The notes beneath the pieces are model-generated. The model was not told the DNA's origin. It searched no databases and saw only the letters and a program-made list of their open reading frames with translations. Positions 40,801 through 48,417 of a DNA stretch of 64,000 bases are shown piece after piece. Source of the stretch: PFJX01 sp040751755 (GTDB lineage Bacteria; Pseudomonadota; Gammaproteobacteria; Burkholderiales; Thiobacillaceae); the NCBI GenBank assembly GCA_040751755.1, contig JBFMHC010000020.1, positions 324,325 to 388,324 of the forward strand, read 5' to 3'. Every line of letters begins with the position of its first letter. The stretch's first letter is position 1. Both the position numbers and the translations under genes were made by a program.

Positions 40801-41288
40801 AGGACCTGCGAGACCGCCGCGTAGCCCGCCGCGGCGAGGCGCGCGCGCAGGCGTTCGACGTCGAGCTTGTCCTTCTCCTTGAGCAGGAAGGTGTGCGCGT
40901 TCAGGTATTCGGGCGGGCACAGGCGCTGCATGGCGGTGGCGGCGGGGGCCACCAGCACGTCGACCTTGGCGTCGTGCGCCAGCCACAGCGTCGACAAGCG
41001 TTCGGAGATGATGTCCGGATGCGGCGAGAGCGGGTCGTAGGGCAGGGTCTCCCAGTCCGGCAACAGGCGCGCGCCCAGGCCGGGCACGAACCAGGCCAAC
41101 TCCTCCGCCAGGCGCGCGGCCTCCTGCGCGCTCTGCGTCAGCACCAGCAGGCGCCGGCCACCGGCCAGCCCGGCGAGCACGAGGCTATCGGCCGAGCCGG
41201 GTGGCAGAGGGTATCTGAGGCGTTGACCGGGGGGCGGAAAGGCGGGACGGGAGGACATGCGGACGAAACGGGCGGGGAAAGTCGGCAT
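37854..41288 (-). CDS. mfd: Transcription-repair coupling factor Mfd
   Basis: A 1144-residue translocase from the first ATG; ATG 41258 (residue 11) is an alternative. UvrB-like damage module at the N-terminus ('LLPDWETLPYDPLSPHPDII'), the RNA polymerase-interacting domain 'LGDPVVHAQHGIARYRG', helicase motifs 'VCGDVGFGKTEVALRAAYVA' (Walker A) and 'IIDEEHRFG' (Walker B), the translocation motif region 'TLTATPIPRTL', and the C-terminal TRCF domain. It displaces stalled RNA polymerase and recruits UvrA. Complete and of normal length. Confidence 0.96.
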   Translation of the reverse strand: MPTFPARFVRMSSRPAFPPPGQRLRYPLPPGSADSLVLAGLAGGRRLLVLTQSAQEAARLAEELAWFVPGLGARLLPDWETLPYDPLSPHPDIISERLSTLWLAHDAKVDVLVAPAATAMQRLCPPEYLNAHTFLLKEKDKLDVERLRARLAAAGYAAVSQVLSPGEFAVRGGLIDLFPMGTVMPYRIDLFDNEIESIRTFDPDTQRTLFKVGEIRLLPAREVPLDEDGVTRFRQNFRDRFEGDPSKSQVYKDVSNKLAPGGVEYYLPLFFDATATLFDYLAGDTAVVLHGDIQAAVEGFWQDTQSRHHLLQGDKHRPLLAPDALFLPPDAFFGLLRPFARLEFGGRVEAETALPYLPAPAVEVERKADNPYQRLQVHLDGFQGATLLVAESLGRRETLANALAEYGLKPALLEGWPEKAAAFALTTGPLAAGFVDPEARLAVLTETELYARSPVTRRSREGKRASTAEGLLKDLTELKLGDPVVHAQHGIARYRGLTGMDLGVGQEEFLTLEFAGADKLYVPVSQLHLISRYLGGDPDSVPLHKLGSGQWEKAKRRAMEKARDTAAELLNLYAQRAARHGHAFEVSEHDLDAFAEGFGFEETPDQLAAIDAVVADMRSGRPMDRLVCGDVGFGKTEVALRAAYVAVAAGRQVAVLCPTTLLAEQHFQTFSDRFADLPVRLAELSRFRSAKEVNAALEGIQAGRIDIVIGTHKLLGKEMRFKNLGLVIIDEEHRFGVRQKERLKAMRAEVDVLTLTATPIPRTLAMSLEGIRDFSVIATAPQKRLAIKTFVQPFSNGLIREACLRELKRGGQIYFLHNEVETIENMREKLEKLLPEARLQVAHGQMPERELEHVMRDFYHQRFNLLLCTTIIETGINVPSANTILMNRADKFGLAQLHQLRGRVGRSHHQAYAYLLTPPEGVKVTPAAAKRLEAIQNMEELGSGFYLAMHDLEIRGAGEVLGESQSGEMQEVGFNLFNDMLNNAVKSLKAGKEPDMDAPLSVTTEINLHLPALLPEDYCGDIHERLVLYKRLANCESAGELDDLQEELIDRFGLLPDAAQALLAVHRLRLETRRFGIERLEVGPELTSIQFEANPPIDPMKLIHLIQTRRDYKLAGQDRLRIERPCPTLEKRIALVRDFLREIS

Positions 41289-41313
41289 TATCCCCGAGGC
41301 CGGGGGCGCACTT

Positions 41314-42606
41314 CTATTGCTGCACGCGGTTCATGTGCATGAGGCGCTGCGCCAGGGTGCCGATGATGCGGCGCGAGAGCGGCGCGGAGTAGCGCATCAG
41401 CTCCTCCAGCATCGCCGGCGGCAGCACCAGGGCCGTCACCTCGGTCTCGGCGCGCACGCTGGCGGTGCGGACCTCCTTGAGCAGGTAGGCCATCTCGCCG
41501 ATCAGGCTGCCTTCCTCCAGGTCCACCAGCTTCTTTTCGCCGTGCTCCAGCCGCTTGTACACGCCGACGCGGCCGGCGTGGATGAAGATCGCCTCCTGCG
41601 AGGTGTCGCCTTCCTCGATCAGGGTCTCGCCGGCCGCGAACTCGCGCCCGTATTTGGCCAGCAGCCGGTTGGCGCGGCCGAACACGAAGCCCTCCAGCCT
41701 GCTGGCGCCTTCGCCGGCGCCGTGCAGGAACATGCGCTCCAGCGCCGCCACGTCCACCTTGGCGAGGGCGTAGAGGAACTGCGCCCAGAAAAAGAAGGCC
41801 ACGCAGGCGAAATAGGCGCCGATGAGGATGAACACCACGCCGCCCAGGGCGCCATACACGGCCTGGTATTTCTCCACCTGGAAGAACTGGCCGAAGCCGA
41901 GGAACAGCCCCGCGAGCGTGAGCGTGGCGAGACCGCTGACCAGGAGGGCGGGGCGGCGCGGCGGACGCACCAGCGGGAGGCGATGGAAGGCCAGATAGAT
42001 CAGGCCCCACACCGCGAGCAGGGCGAAGCCGACGTTCAGGGTCTTGAACAGCCAGGTCTTGCCGGCACCGAGCAGCCCCACCTGGACCAGGAAGGACAGG
42101 CTGGCCTGGGCCGCCACCGCGAGCAGGACGATGCCGAACACGAGCGGGATGATCAGCAGCGGCAGGGCCCAGTTGACCACGAACTTGCGCTTCGCCTCTT
42201 CCGGGAAGATCACGCGGAAGGCGGACTGCAGGGCGTTGAGCAGGCCGCGCGAGGACAGCAGCAGGGTGAGGATGCCGGCGCCGCCCGCGGCGACCTGCGT
42301 CTGTTGTGGGATCACGCCCAGCCGCGAGAGCTGTTCCAGGTTGAATTGCTCGTACAGGGCCGCGAGCAGGATCACCGCCGGCGTCGAGGTCTCCGCCAGC
42401 TTGGCCAGGTACTGGATGCCGTAGGTGAGCAGCAGCACCAGCGGTGCGGCGGAGAGCAGGAAGTAGAAGGCGGTGGCGGCGGCGTGGTTCTGCAGCTCGT
42501 TGCGGGTGAACAGGCGCCAGGTGGTGTAGGCCGTCTGCATGAACCAGTCCAGTCGGTTCATCTGGCTGCTGCTGAGCCGCGGTGCCTTGAGGTGGGGACG
42601 CTGCAT
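41314..42606 (-). CDS. YihY-family membrane protein fused to a cyclic nucleotide-binding domain
   Basis: About 430 residues from ATG 42606; a GTG at 42648 would add 14 residues and overlap the leader of the divergent DUF1015 gene. The first about 290 residues are the six-helix YihY/UPF0761 domain ('NHAAATAFYFLLSAAPLVLL', 'SSRGLLNALQSAF'). Residues about 310-430 form a CRP-like beta-barrel ('GETLIEEGDTSQEAIFIHAG', 'EGSLIGEMAYLLKEVRTASV') with the GE signature of the phosphate-binding cassette. YihY proteins were once called RNase BN but are probably transporters. The fusion suggests gating by a nucleotide. Confidence 0.85.
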   Translation of the reverse strand: MQRPHLKAPRLSSSQMNRLDWFMQTAYTTWRLFTRNELQNHAAATAFYFLLSAAPLVLLLTYGIQYLAKLAETSTPAVILLAALYEQFNLEQLSRLGVIPQQTQVAAGGAGILTLLLSSRGLLNALQSAFRVIFPEEAKRKFVVNWALPLLIIPLVFGIVLLAVAAQASLSFLVQVGLLGAGKTWLFKTLNVGFALLAVWGLIYLAFHRLPLVRPPRRPALLVSGLATLTLAGLFLGFGQFFQVEKYQAVYGALGGVVFILIGAYFACVAFFFWAQFLYALAKVDVAALERMFLHGAGEGASRLEGFVFGRANRLLAKYGREFAAGETLIEEGDTSQEAIFIHAGRVGVYKRLEHGEKKLVDLEEGSLIGEMAYLLKEVRTASVRAETEVTALVLPPAMLEELMRYSAPLSRRIIGTLAQRLMHMNRVQQ

Positions 42607-42662
42607 GGCCAAGGGGGTGTCAGACGGTAAAATGCCGCCATTATTCACCCAGGAAACCCCAC

Positions 42663-43904
42663 ATGTCCCTGATCCGCCCCTTTCCCGCCCTGCGACCCGC
42701 CCCCGGCCGCGCCGCCGAGGTGATCGCCCCGCCCTATGACGTGCTCAACACCGCCGAGGCGCGGGTGCTCGCGGAAGGCCGCCCCTGGAGCTTCCTGCAC
42801 ATCTCCAAACCGGAGATCGACCTGCCCGCCGACACCGACCCCTACGCCCCCGAGGTGTACGCCAAGGCGGCGGAGAACCTGAAGAAGATGATCGCCGCCG
42901 GCGTGCTGCGCCAGGACGAGCAGCCCTGCTACTACGCTTACCGCCTGATCATGGACGGGCACGTGCAGGTCGGCCTGGTGGCCGCCGCCAGCGTCGCCGA
43001 CTACGACACCAACCGTATCCGCAAGCATGAGTTCACCCGCCCGGACAAGGAAGACGACCGCGTGCGCCAGATCGACGCCCTCAACGCCCAGACCGGCCCC
43101 GTGCTGCTGGCCTACCCCTCGTCCCCCGAAGTGGATGCCATCCTCGCCGCCGCCACGCAGGGCGAGCCGGACGCCGACAGCGTCGCGCCCGAGTCCGGCG
43201 TGCGCCATACCGTCTGGGCGATGCGCGACGCCACCACCCTGGCGCGCCTCACCGCCCTGTTCGACGCCATGCCGGCCCTCTACATCGCCGACGGCCACCA
43301 CCGCTCCGCCTCCGCCTCGCGCATCTGCGCCGCGCGCAAGGCCGCCAACCCTGCCCATAACGGTGACGAGGCCTACAACTACTTCCTCTCGGTGATCTTC
43401 CCGCACCACCAGATGCGCATCCTCGACTACAACCGCGTCATCAAGGACCTCAACGGCCTGTCCGAGGCGGCCTTCATGGCCAAGGTGGCGGAGAGCTTCA
43501 TGATCGAAATGGAAGACGAGAGGGTGAAGCCCGCGCGCCCCGGTGAGTTCGGCATGTATCTGAACGGCCGCTGGAGCCGCCTCACCATCCGCGGCGACCT
43601 GATCCCGCACGCCGACCCGGTCGGCCGCCTCGACGTCAGCCTGCTGCAGAACAACCTGATCGCCCCCGTGCTGGGCATCGACGACCCGCGCCGCGACAAG
43701 CGCATCGACTTCGTCGGCGGCATCCGCGGCCTCGCGGAGCTGGAAAAGCGCGTCGACTCCGGCGAGATGGCCGTCGCCTTCGCCCTGCACGCCACGCAGA
43801 TGGAAGACCTGATGGCGGTGGCCGACGCCAACGAGGTCATGCCGCCCAAGTCCACGTGGTTCGAGCCGAAGCTGGCGGACGGGCTGGCGTCACACATGCT
43901 GTAA
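42663..43904 (+). CDS. DUF1015 family protein
   Basis: A 413-residue protein starting behind AGGAAA. It has the family opening 'IRPFPALRPAPGRAAEVIAP' and 'PPYDVLNTAEA', 'YYYAYRL'-like segment 'CYYAYRLIMDGH' and 'ALYIADGHHRSASASRI' (about 205-221), whose His and Asp could form a catalytic or metal site. The family is widespread in anaerobes and lithotrophs and has no proven function; it is sometimes found near serine or lactate metabolism genes. Here it stands alone, divergent from the YihY gene and closed by a strong terminator. Confidence 0.85.
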   Translation: MSLIRPFPALRPAPGRAAEVIAPPYDVLNTAEARVLAEGRPWSFLHISKPEIDLPADTDPYAPEVYAKAAENLKKMIAAGVLRQDEQPCYYAYRLIMDGHVQVGLVAAASVADYDTNRIRKHEFTRPDKEDDRVRQIDALNAQTGPVLLAYPSSPEVDAILAAATQGEPDADSVAPESGVRHTVWAMRDATTLARLTALFDAMPALYIADGHHRSASASRICAARKAANPAHNGDEAYNYFLSVIFPHHQMRILDYNRVIKDLNGLSEAAFMAKVAESFMIEMEDERVKPARPGEFGMYLNGRWSRLTIRGDLIPHADPVGRLDVSLLQNNLIAPVLGIDDPRRDKRIDFVGGIRGLAELEKRVDSGEMAVAFALHATQMEDLMAVADANEVMPPKSTWFEPKLADGLASHML

Positions 43905-43920
43905 CGGCTGTGCGGACAGC

Positions 43921-43952
43921 AAAAAGGCCAGGCGGATTGCCTGGCCTTTTTT
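43921..43952. terminator. Bidirectional intrinsic terminator between DUF1015 and ahpF
   Basis: AAAAAGGCCAGGC (43921-43933), loop GGATT, GCCTGGCCTTTTTT (43939-43952). A T-run follows the hairpin on both strands, serving both convergent genes. Confidence 0.9.
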
Positions 43953-43967
43953 GTTTCGAGGTGAGCG

Positions 43968-45524
43968 TCAGGCCGATGCGCGGATCAGGTGATCGAAGGC
44001 GGAGAGCGCCGCCTTCGAGCCTTCGCCCATGGCGATGACGATCTGCTTGTACGGCACCGTGGTGCAGTCGCCGGCTGCGAGCACGCCGGGCACGCTGGTC
44101 TGGCACTTGGCGTCGATCTCGATCTCGCCGTATTTGGAGAGATTCACGGTGCCCTTGAGCCAGTCGGTGTTGGGCAACAGGCCGATCTGCACGAACACCC
44201 CTTCCAGGGCGATGGTCTGGGATTGGCCGTTGGTCCGGTCGGTGTAGACCAGGCCGTTGACCTTGCCGCCGTCGCCCGTCACCTCCGTGGTCTGCGCACT
44301 CTTGATCACCGTGACGTTGGGCAGGCTCGCGAGCTTCTGTTGCAACACGGCGTCGGCGCGCAGGGCGTCGCCGAACTCCAGCAGGGTGACGTGGCCGACG
44401 ATGCCGGCGAGGTCGATCGCCGCCTCGACGCCGGAGTTGCCGCCGCCCACCACCGCGACGCGCTTGCCCTTGAACAGCGGGCCGTCGCAATGCGGGCAGT
44501 AGGCCACGCCCTTGCCGCGATATTCCTTCTCGCCCGGCACGTTGAGTTCGCGCCAGCGCGCACCGGTGGCGAGGATGACCGCCTTGGCCTTGAGCACCGC
44601 GCCGTTGGCGAGGCGGATTTCATGGTAGCCGCCCGCGCCGCCGGGGATCAGGGCCTCCGCGCGCTGCAGGTTCATGATCTCGACCTCGTATTCCTTGACG
44701 TGCTCCTCCAGGGCGCGGGCGAGCTTCGGGCCTTCGGTGTGCGGCACGGAGATGAGGTTCTCGATGGCGAGGGTGTCCATCACCTGGCCGCCGAAGCGCT
44801 CGGCCAGCACGCCGGTGCGGATGCCCTTGCGCGCCGCGTACACCGCCGCCGCCGCGCCGGCCGGGCCGCCGCCCACCACCAGCACGTCGAACGGGGCCTT
44901 TTCCGCCAGCTTCGCGGCCTCGCGGTCGGCGGCGCCGGTGTCGAGCTTGGCGAGGATCTCCTCGAGGCTCATGCGGCCGTCGCCGAAGGGCTCGCCGTTC
45001 AGCCACACGCTGGGCACGGCCATGATCTGGCGCGACTCGACTTCCGCCTGGTTGAGGGCGCCGTCGATCATGACGTGGCGCACGTTGGGGTTGAGCGCGG
45101 CCATGGTGTTGAGGGCCTGCACCACGTCCGGGCAGTTGTGGCAGGACAGGGAGATGTAGGTCTCGAAGCGGAATTCGCCGGTCAGCGACTTGATCTGTTC
45201 GACCTGGTCGTCGCCGATCTTGGGCGCATAGCCGCTGGCCTGCAGCAGGGCGAGGATCAGGGAGGTGAATTCATGGCCCATGGGCAGGCCGGCGAAGCCG
45301 ATGCGTGCAACCTCGCCCACCTTGCCGACGGTGAAGGAGGGGCGGCGTGCGTCATGGCCGTTCTCCAGCAGGGCGATTTTGTCGGAGACGCTGGCGATGT
45401 CCTCCAGCAGGCCGCGCATCTCGGCGGACTGCGGGCCGTCGTCGAGCGAGGCGACCAGCTCGATGGGGGCGACGAGCCGCTCCATGTAGGCCTTGAGTTG
45501 GGTCTTGATGTTGGCGTCGAGCAT
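43968..45524 (-). CDS. ahpF: Alkyl hydroperoxide reductase subunit F
   Basis: A 518-residue NADH:peroxiredoxin reductase. The N-terminal tandem thioredoxin fold has the redox pair 'SCHNCPDV' (about 127-134); the flavoprotein part has 'VVGGGPAGAAAAVYAARKG', a second redox pair 'YCPHCDGP' (about 343-350), 'VVGGGNSGVEAAIDLAG' and 'LAAGDCTTVPYKQ'. It passes electrons from NADH to AhpC. It follows ahpC after a 117-base gap with a hairpin that may lower its expression relative to ahpC. Confidence 0.96.
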   Translation of the reverse strand: MLDANIKTQLKAYMERLVAPIELVASLDDGPQSAEMRGLLEDIASVSDKIALLENGHDARRPSFTVGKVGEVARIGFAGLPMGHEFTSLILALLQASGYAPKIGDDQVEQIKSLTGEFRFETYISLSCHNCPDVVQALNTMAALNPNVRHVMIDGALNQAEVESRQIMAVPSVWLNGEPFGDGRMSLEEILAKLDTGAADREAAKLAEKAPFDVLVVGGGPAGAAAAVYAARKGIRTGVLAERFGGQVMDTLAIENLISVPHTEGPKLARALEEHVKEYEVEIMNLQRAEALIPGGAGGYHEIRLANGAVLKAKAVILATGARWRELNVPGEKEYRGKGVAYCPHCDGPLFKGKRVAVVGGGNSGVEAAIDLAGIVGHVTLLEFGDALRADAVLQQKLASLPNVTVIKSAQTTEVTGDGGKVNGLVYTDRTNGQSQTIALEGVFVQIGLLPNTDWLKGTVNLSKYGEIEIDAKCQTSVPGVLAAGDCTTVPYKQIVIAMGEGSKAALSAFDHLIRASA

Positions 45525-45608
45525 GGCGGTTCTCCTGTTTCAGAGGGCAATACGAAGGCGTCGCGCGGTGCGTGTGCCCGGCGCCTTGGTGTTGCCGTCG
45601 GGAAAAGA

Positions 45609-45630
45609 CCGCCGGGGGAGCCCCCGGCGG
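45609..45630 (-). terminator. Hairpin between ahpC and ahpF (attenuator)
   Basis: CCGCCGGGGG with CCCCCGGCGG and a two-base loop lies just after the ahpC stop. On the minus strand it is followed by TCTTTTC, a weak T-run. It should end part of the ahpC transcripts and protect their 3' ends. Confidence 0.65.
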
Positions 45631-45641
45631 CGAAGGGGGGC

Positions 45642-46208
45642 TTAGATCTTGCCGACCAGGTCCAGGGACGGGGTCAGGGTGGCGGAGCCTTCCTTCCACT
45701 TGGCCGGGCAGACCTGGTTGGGGTTGGCGGCGGTGTACTGGGCGGCCTTCAGCTTGCGCAGGGTCTCGGACACGTCACGGGCGATCTCGTTGGAATGCAC
45801 TTCCATGGTCTTGATGATGCCTTCGGGGTTGATCACGAAGGTACCGCGCAGCGCCAGGCCCTCTTCCGGGATGTGCACGCCGAAGGCGTTGGTCAGGGCG
45901 TGGGTGGGGTCGCCGACCAGGGGGAACTGGGCCTTGCCCACGGCGGGGGAGGTCTCGTGCCACACCTTGTGGGAGAAGTGGGTGTCGGTGGTGACGATGT
46001 ACACCTCGGCGCCGGCCTTCTGGAACTCGGCGTAGTTGTCGGCGGCGTCCTCGATCTCGGTCGGGCAGTTGAAGGTGAAGGCGGCCGGCATGAAGATCAT
46101 GACGGACCACTTGCCGTGCAGGCTCTTCTCGGTGACTTCGACGAACTTGCCGTTGTGGAAGGCCTGGGCCTTGAAGGGTTGGACCTGGGTGTTGATCAGG
46201 GTTTGCAT
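45642..46208 (-). CDS. ahpC: Peroxiredoxin AhpC
   Basis: A 188-residue typical 2-Cys peroxiredoxin. The peroxidatic Cys48 is in 'FMPAAFTFNCPTEIED' and the resolving Cys167 is in 'NQVCPAKW'. 'GDPTHALTNAFGV' and 'RGTFVINPEGIIK' are also family marks. It starts behind AAGGAGAG. AhpF encoded downstream is its reductase. The 165-base upstream region is AT-rich; I could not assign an OxyR site with certainty. Confidence 0.97.
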   Translation of the reverse strand: MQTLINTQVQPFKAQAFHNGKFVEVTEKSLHGKWSVMIFMPAAFTFNCPTEIEDAADNYAEFQKAGAEVYIVTTDTHFSHKVWHETSPAVGKAQFPLVGDPTHALTNAFGVHIPEEGLALRGTFVINPEGIIKTMEVHSNEIARDVSETLRKLKAAQYTAANPNQVCPAKWKEGSATLTPSLDLVGKI

Positions 46209-46330
46209 TACTTCTCTCCTTGGTTGGTTGCTACTGTGTGTGTGACATCCACGGGGCGCACTCTACCTGCCGGATATGACTAAATCTAATTGATTGTTTA
46301 AAACGCACCGATAGCAAAAAACTAAAACGA

Positions 46331-46358
46331 AAGGCCCGGATGAGGACATCCGGGCCTT
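46331..46358 (-). terminator. Intrinsic terminator of the small secreted protein gene
   Basis: AAGGCCCGGATG (46331-46342), loop AGGA, CATCCGGGCCTT (46347-46358). On the minus strand it is followed by TCGTTTTAGTTTTTT, so it ends leftward transcription from the small gene and the Xre gene, upstream of ahpC. Confidence 0.85.
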
Positions 46359-46373
46359 GGTGGGGGAGGGCGG

Positions 46374-46562
46374 TCAGCCGGCGAGGCTGAGCGGCGCGCC
46401 GACGCGCTGCCAGGCGAGGCGTTCGGCCTGGGGGGCGGGCGTGGTGGGCGCCGCGGCGGCCTGCGCGGTGTGGCCGTCGGCGGGAGGCGGTGCCTGGTCG
46501 GCCTGGGCCTGGCCGTTCAAGGCGAACAGCAGGCCGGTGAGGAGAATGAGCTTGGCGGTCAT
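46374..46562 (-). CDS. Small secreted protein, unknown
   Basis: A 62-residue frame from ATG 46562 behind GGGAG. The first 21 residues look like a signal peptide ('LILLTGLLFALNGQAQA', cleavage after AQA). The mature part, about 41 residues, is rich in Ala, Pro and Gln with no Cys, and so likely disordered in the periplasm. It follows an Xre-type regulator gene after a 17-base gap and ends at a strong terminator, so the two are probably one operon. Function unknown. Confidence 0.6.
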   Translation of the reverse strand: MTAKLILLTGLLFALNGQAQADQAPPPADGHTAQAAAAPTTPAPQAERLAWQRVGAPLSLAG

Positions 46563-46579
46563 GTGCGTTCTCCCAAGCC

Positions 46580-47425
46580 TCAGTTCAGCGCCGCGCCGCC
46601 GACGGGCTGCTCGTAGACCGCGCGTACCGCCGCGTAGGCGTCGTCCCCCAGGACCTTTCTGCGCACCGCGGCGGCGCCGAGGATGTCGGTCAGGTCGCGC
46701 AGCAGGCCGTACTGCACCTCCTGGCTGAGTGGCGTGCGGCAGGCCACTTCGAGGGCGTTCCACTTGTAGGCGGGGTGCTGGTCGCGTGCGTAGAGGCGCT
46801 GGCAGGCCTCCATCAGGTACCAACCGCGCTGGTGCTTGTCCTCGCCCTCGGGCTGTTTGAGCAGGTCCTCGAACTGGCTGCCGAGGATCTCGTTCTCGAT
46901 CGCCACCGAGAGGCCGTTGTTGCCCTGGCCCAGGGCCTTGAGGGCGGCGTTCTGGTAGTCGCGCGCCTTGATGGATGCGGGGTCGGCGATGCTGTGCGCG
47001 AGGCCGGCCCAGTGCAGCAGGCGCGGGCGCTCCGGGTCGGTCTCCGGCATGGTGCCGAGCAGGTAGTCGGCGAGTGCCTGGGCGCTGGCGTCCTTGTTGG
47101 CGGTGAGCAGGTCGTAGAGGGCGCGGATGAAGGGCGGGCAGGGTTCCAGCAGGGTGACGTGCGACTTGATCCACAGCTCGCGCTCGATGTCGCGCAGGCG
47201 TTCCTGGTTGTGCGGCGCGATGTTCTTGCGGCTGCCCGGGTTCTCCCAGTTCTGCACCGTGGTCACGGAGACGCTGGCCAGCACCGCCAGCGCCTCCTGC
47301 GACAGGCTGTAGCGGCGGCGCAGCCCGCCCACCCAGTCCGCCTCGAATTCGCGCTGGCTGCTGTAGCGGCGGCGGGCATTGATCTGGCGGCTCTGGGCCA
47401 GCCACTGTTCTTGCAGGAACGACAT
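46580..47425 (-). CDS. Xre-type regulator with helical C-terminal domain
   Basis: 281 residues from ATG 47425 behind AGGAGG; an in-frame start nine residues upstream has no ribosome site. The HTH lies at about 32-65 ('YSLSQEALAVLASVSVTTVQ', then 'NWENPGSRKN'), as in Cro/C1 proteins. The following 200 residues are helical, with tetratricopeptide-like spacing, and may sense a ligand or partner. It is followed by a small secreted protein gene. I do not recognise a characterised homologue. Confidence 0.7.
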   Translation of the reverse strand: MSFLQEQWLAQSRQINARRRYSSQREFEADWVGGLRRRYSLSQEALAVLASVSVTTVQNWENPGSRKNIAPHNQERLRDIERELWIKSHVTLLEPCPPFIRALYDLLTANKDASAQALADYLLGTMPETDPERPRLLHWAGLAHSIADPASIKARDYQNAALKALGQGNNGLSVAIENEILGSQFEDLLKQPEGEDKHQRGWYLMEACQRLYARDQHPAYKWNALEVACRTPLSQEVQYGLLRDLTDILGAAAVRRKVLGDDAYAAVRAVYEQPVGGAALN

Positions 47426-47608
47426 GGATATTTCCTCCTGATAGCTGCGCACGGTCCTCAGAGTAGTGCGCGGACCGGTGCCTGGCGACCAACCGGGTTG
47501 GTGAACCGCGTTGGCCCGCCCGGTTGCAACCTGGACAGTAACGGCAGTCAGGCGCGAAACCTAAATTTCGGGGCGTCCGGCGCACGCCTTCACCGTCAGG
47601 AGCCCACC

Positions 47609-47836
47609 ATGTATTCCGAGCAACTCGCCATCATGCTGTTCATGGCCGCCACGCAACTGAGCGGCCCGCAGGGTGTCCCGCCCCACGGTCCCGCCGCGGA
47701 AAACCCCAGGCATGCATTGATCCGCGCCGTGCGCGAGCCCGAGCTGATGGCGGCGTTGAGTCTGCGCGCCAGGCGCCTGGACGCGCACCAGGGACACGCG
47801 CTTGCGGACCGAACCCTGCTTGCCAGCGCGGATTGA
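47609..47836 (+). CDS. Small hypothetical protein, 75 residues
   Basis: A frame from ATG 47609 with AGGAG 7 bases upstream. It starts with a short hydrophobic segment ('LAIMLFMAATQLSG') and continues as a basic helix rich in Arg, Ala and Leu. It is divergent from the Xre gene and convergent with the next gene, whose stop is 9 bases from its own. No recognised family. Confidence 0.45.
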   Translation: MYSEQLAIMLFMAATQLSGPQGVPPHGPAAENPRHALIRAVREPELMAALSLRARRLDAHQGHALADRTLLASAD

Positions 47837-47845
47837 GGTGGTCTA

Positions 47846-48334
47846 TCACTCGGCGCCCAGGTAGTCGTTCAGGATGTCGATCTGTTCTCCGACGATGCGG
47901 TTGTATTCCGTTTCGGCCTCGGTGAAGTCGGGCGCTTCCTCGCCCTTGCTCATGCCCGCGCAGGTCTGCGCCATGCGGCAGTAGTTGGCGACCTTGTAGG
48001 CCAGCAGCGGCGGGGGCGTCTTGCCGTAGGCCGCGCTGCAGGCCAGTACCGCCTGGGCGATAAAGTGCGTGGCCTGGCAGTCGAACTTGAGTTCGGCGAT
48101 GTCGGAGCCCGGGCCGGTCTCGACGTAGACGGACTGGGCGATCGCATGCGCGGTGCGCGCGTCCTCTTCCGAGCACTCGGGCTTGTCGAGCAATTCCACC
48201 AGGCGCAGCAGGCGGGGGTTGCTGGTGAGGTGGATCACGCTGGCGATGAAGCGTTTGGCCAGACAGTGCTGATGTTCCAGGGGGAGGGTCTTGAGCGTGC
48301 CGATCAATTCCGCATTGGTCTGGATGCGTTTCAT
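47846..48334 (-). CDS. Hypothetical protein, 162 residues
   Basis: A soluble acidic helical protein with five Cys residues, including 'KPECSEEDART', 'ELKFDCQATHF' and 'YCRMAQTCAGMSKG'. The pattern is not a known cluster motif. The start follows GGAGACATC. It lies between the small regulator cluster and the AmmeMemoRadiSam genes, transcribed in the same direction as the latter's operon. I do not recognise the family. Confidence 0.6.
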   Translation of the reverse strand: MKRIQTNAELIGTLKTLPLEHQHCLAKRFIASVIHLTSNPRLLRLVELLDKPECSEEDARTAHAIAQSVYVETGPGSDIAELKFDCQATHFIAQAVLACSAAYGKTPPPLLAYKVANYCRMAQTCAGMSKGEEAPDFTEAETEYNRIVGEQIDILNDYLGAE

Positions 48335-48417
48335 GATGATGTCTCCTCATCGATGCGCTCTTGCCACCCAAATATAGGACACATCGGTCCGGATACCCCT
48401 GGCCCTATCGGTACCTG

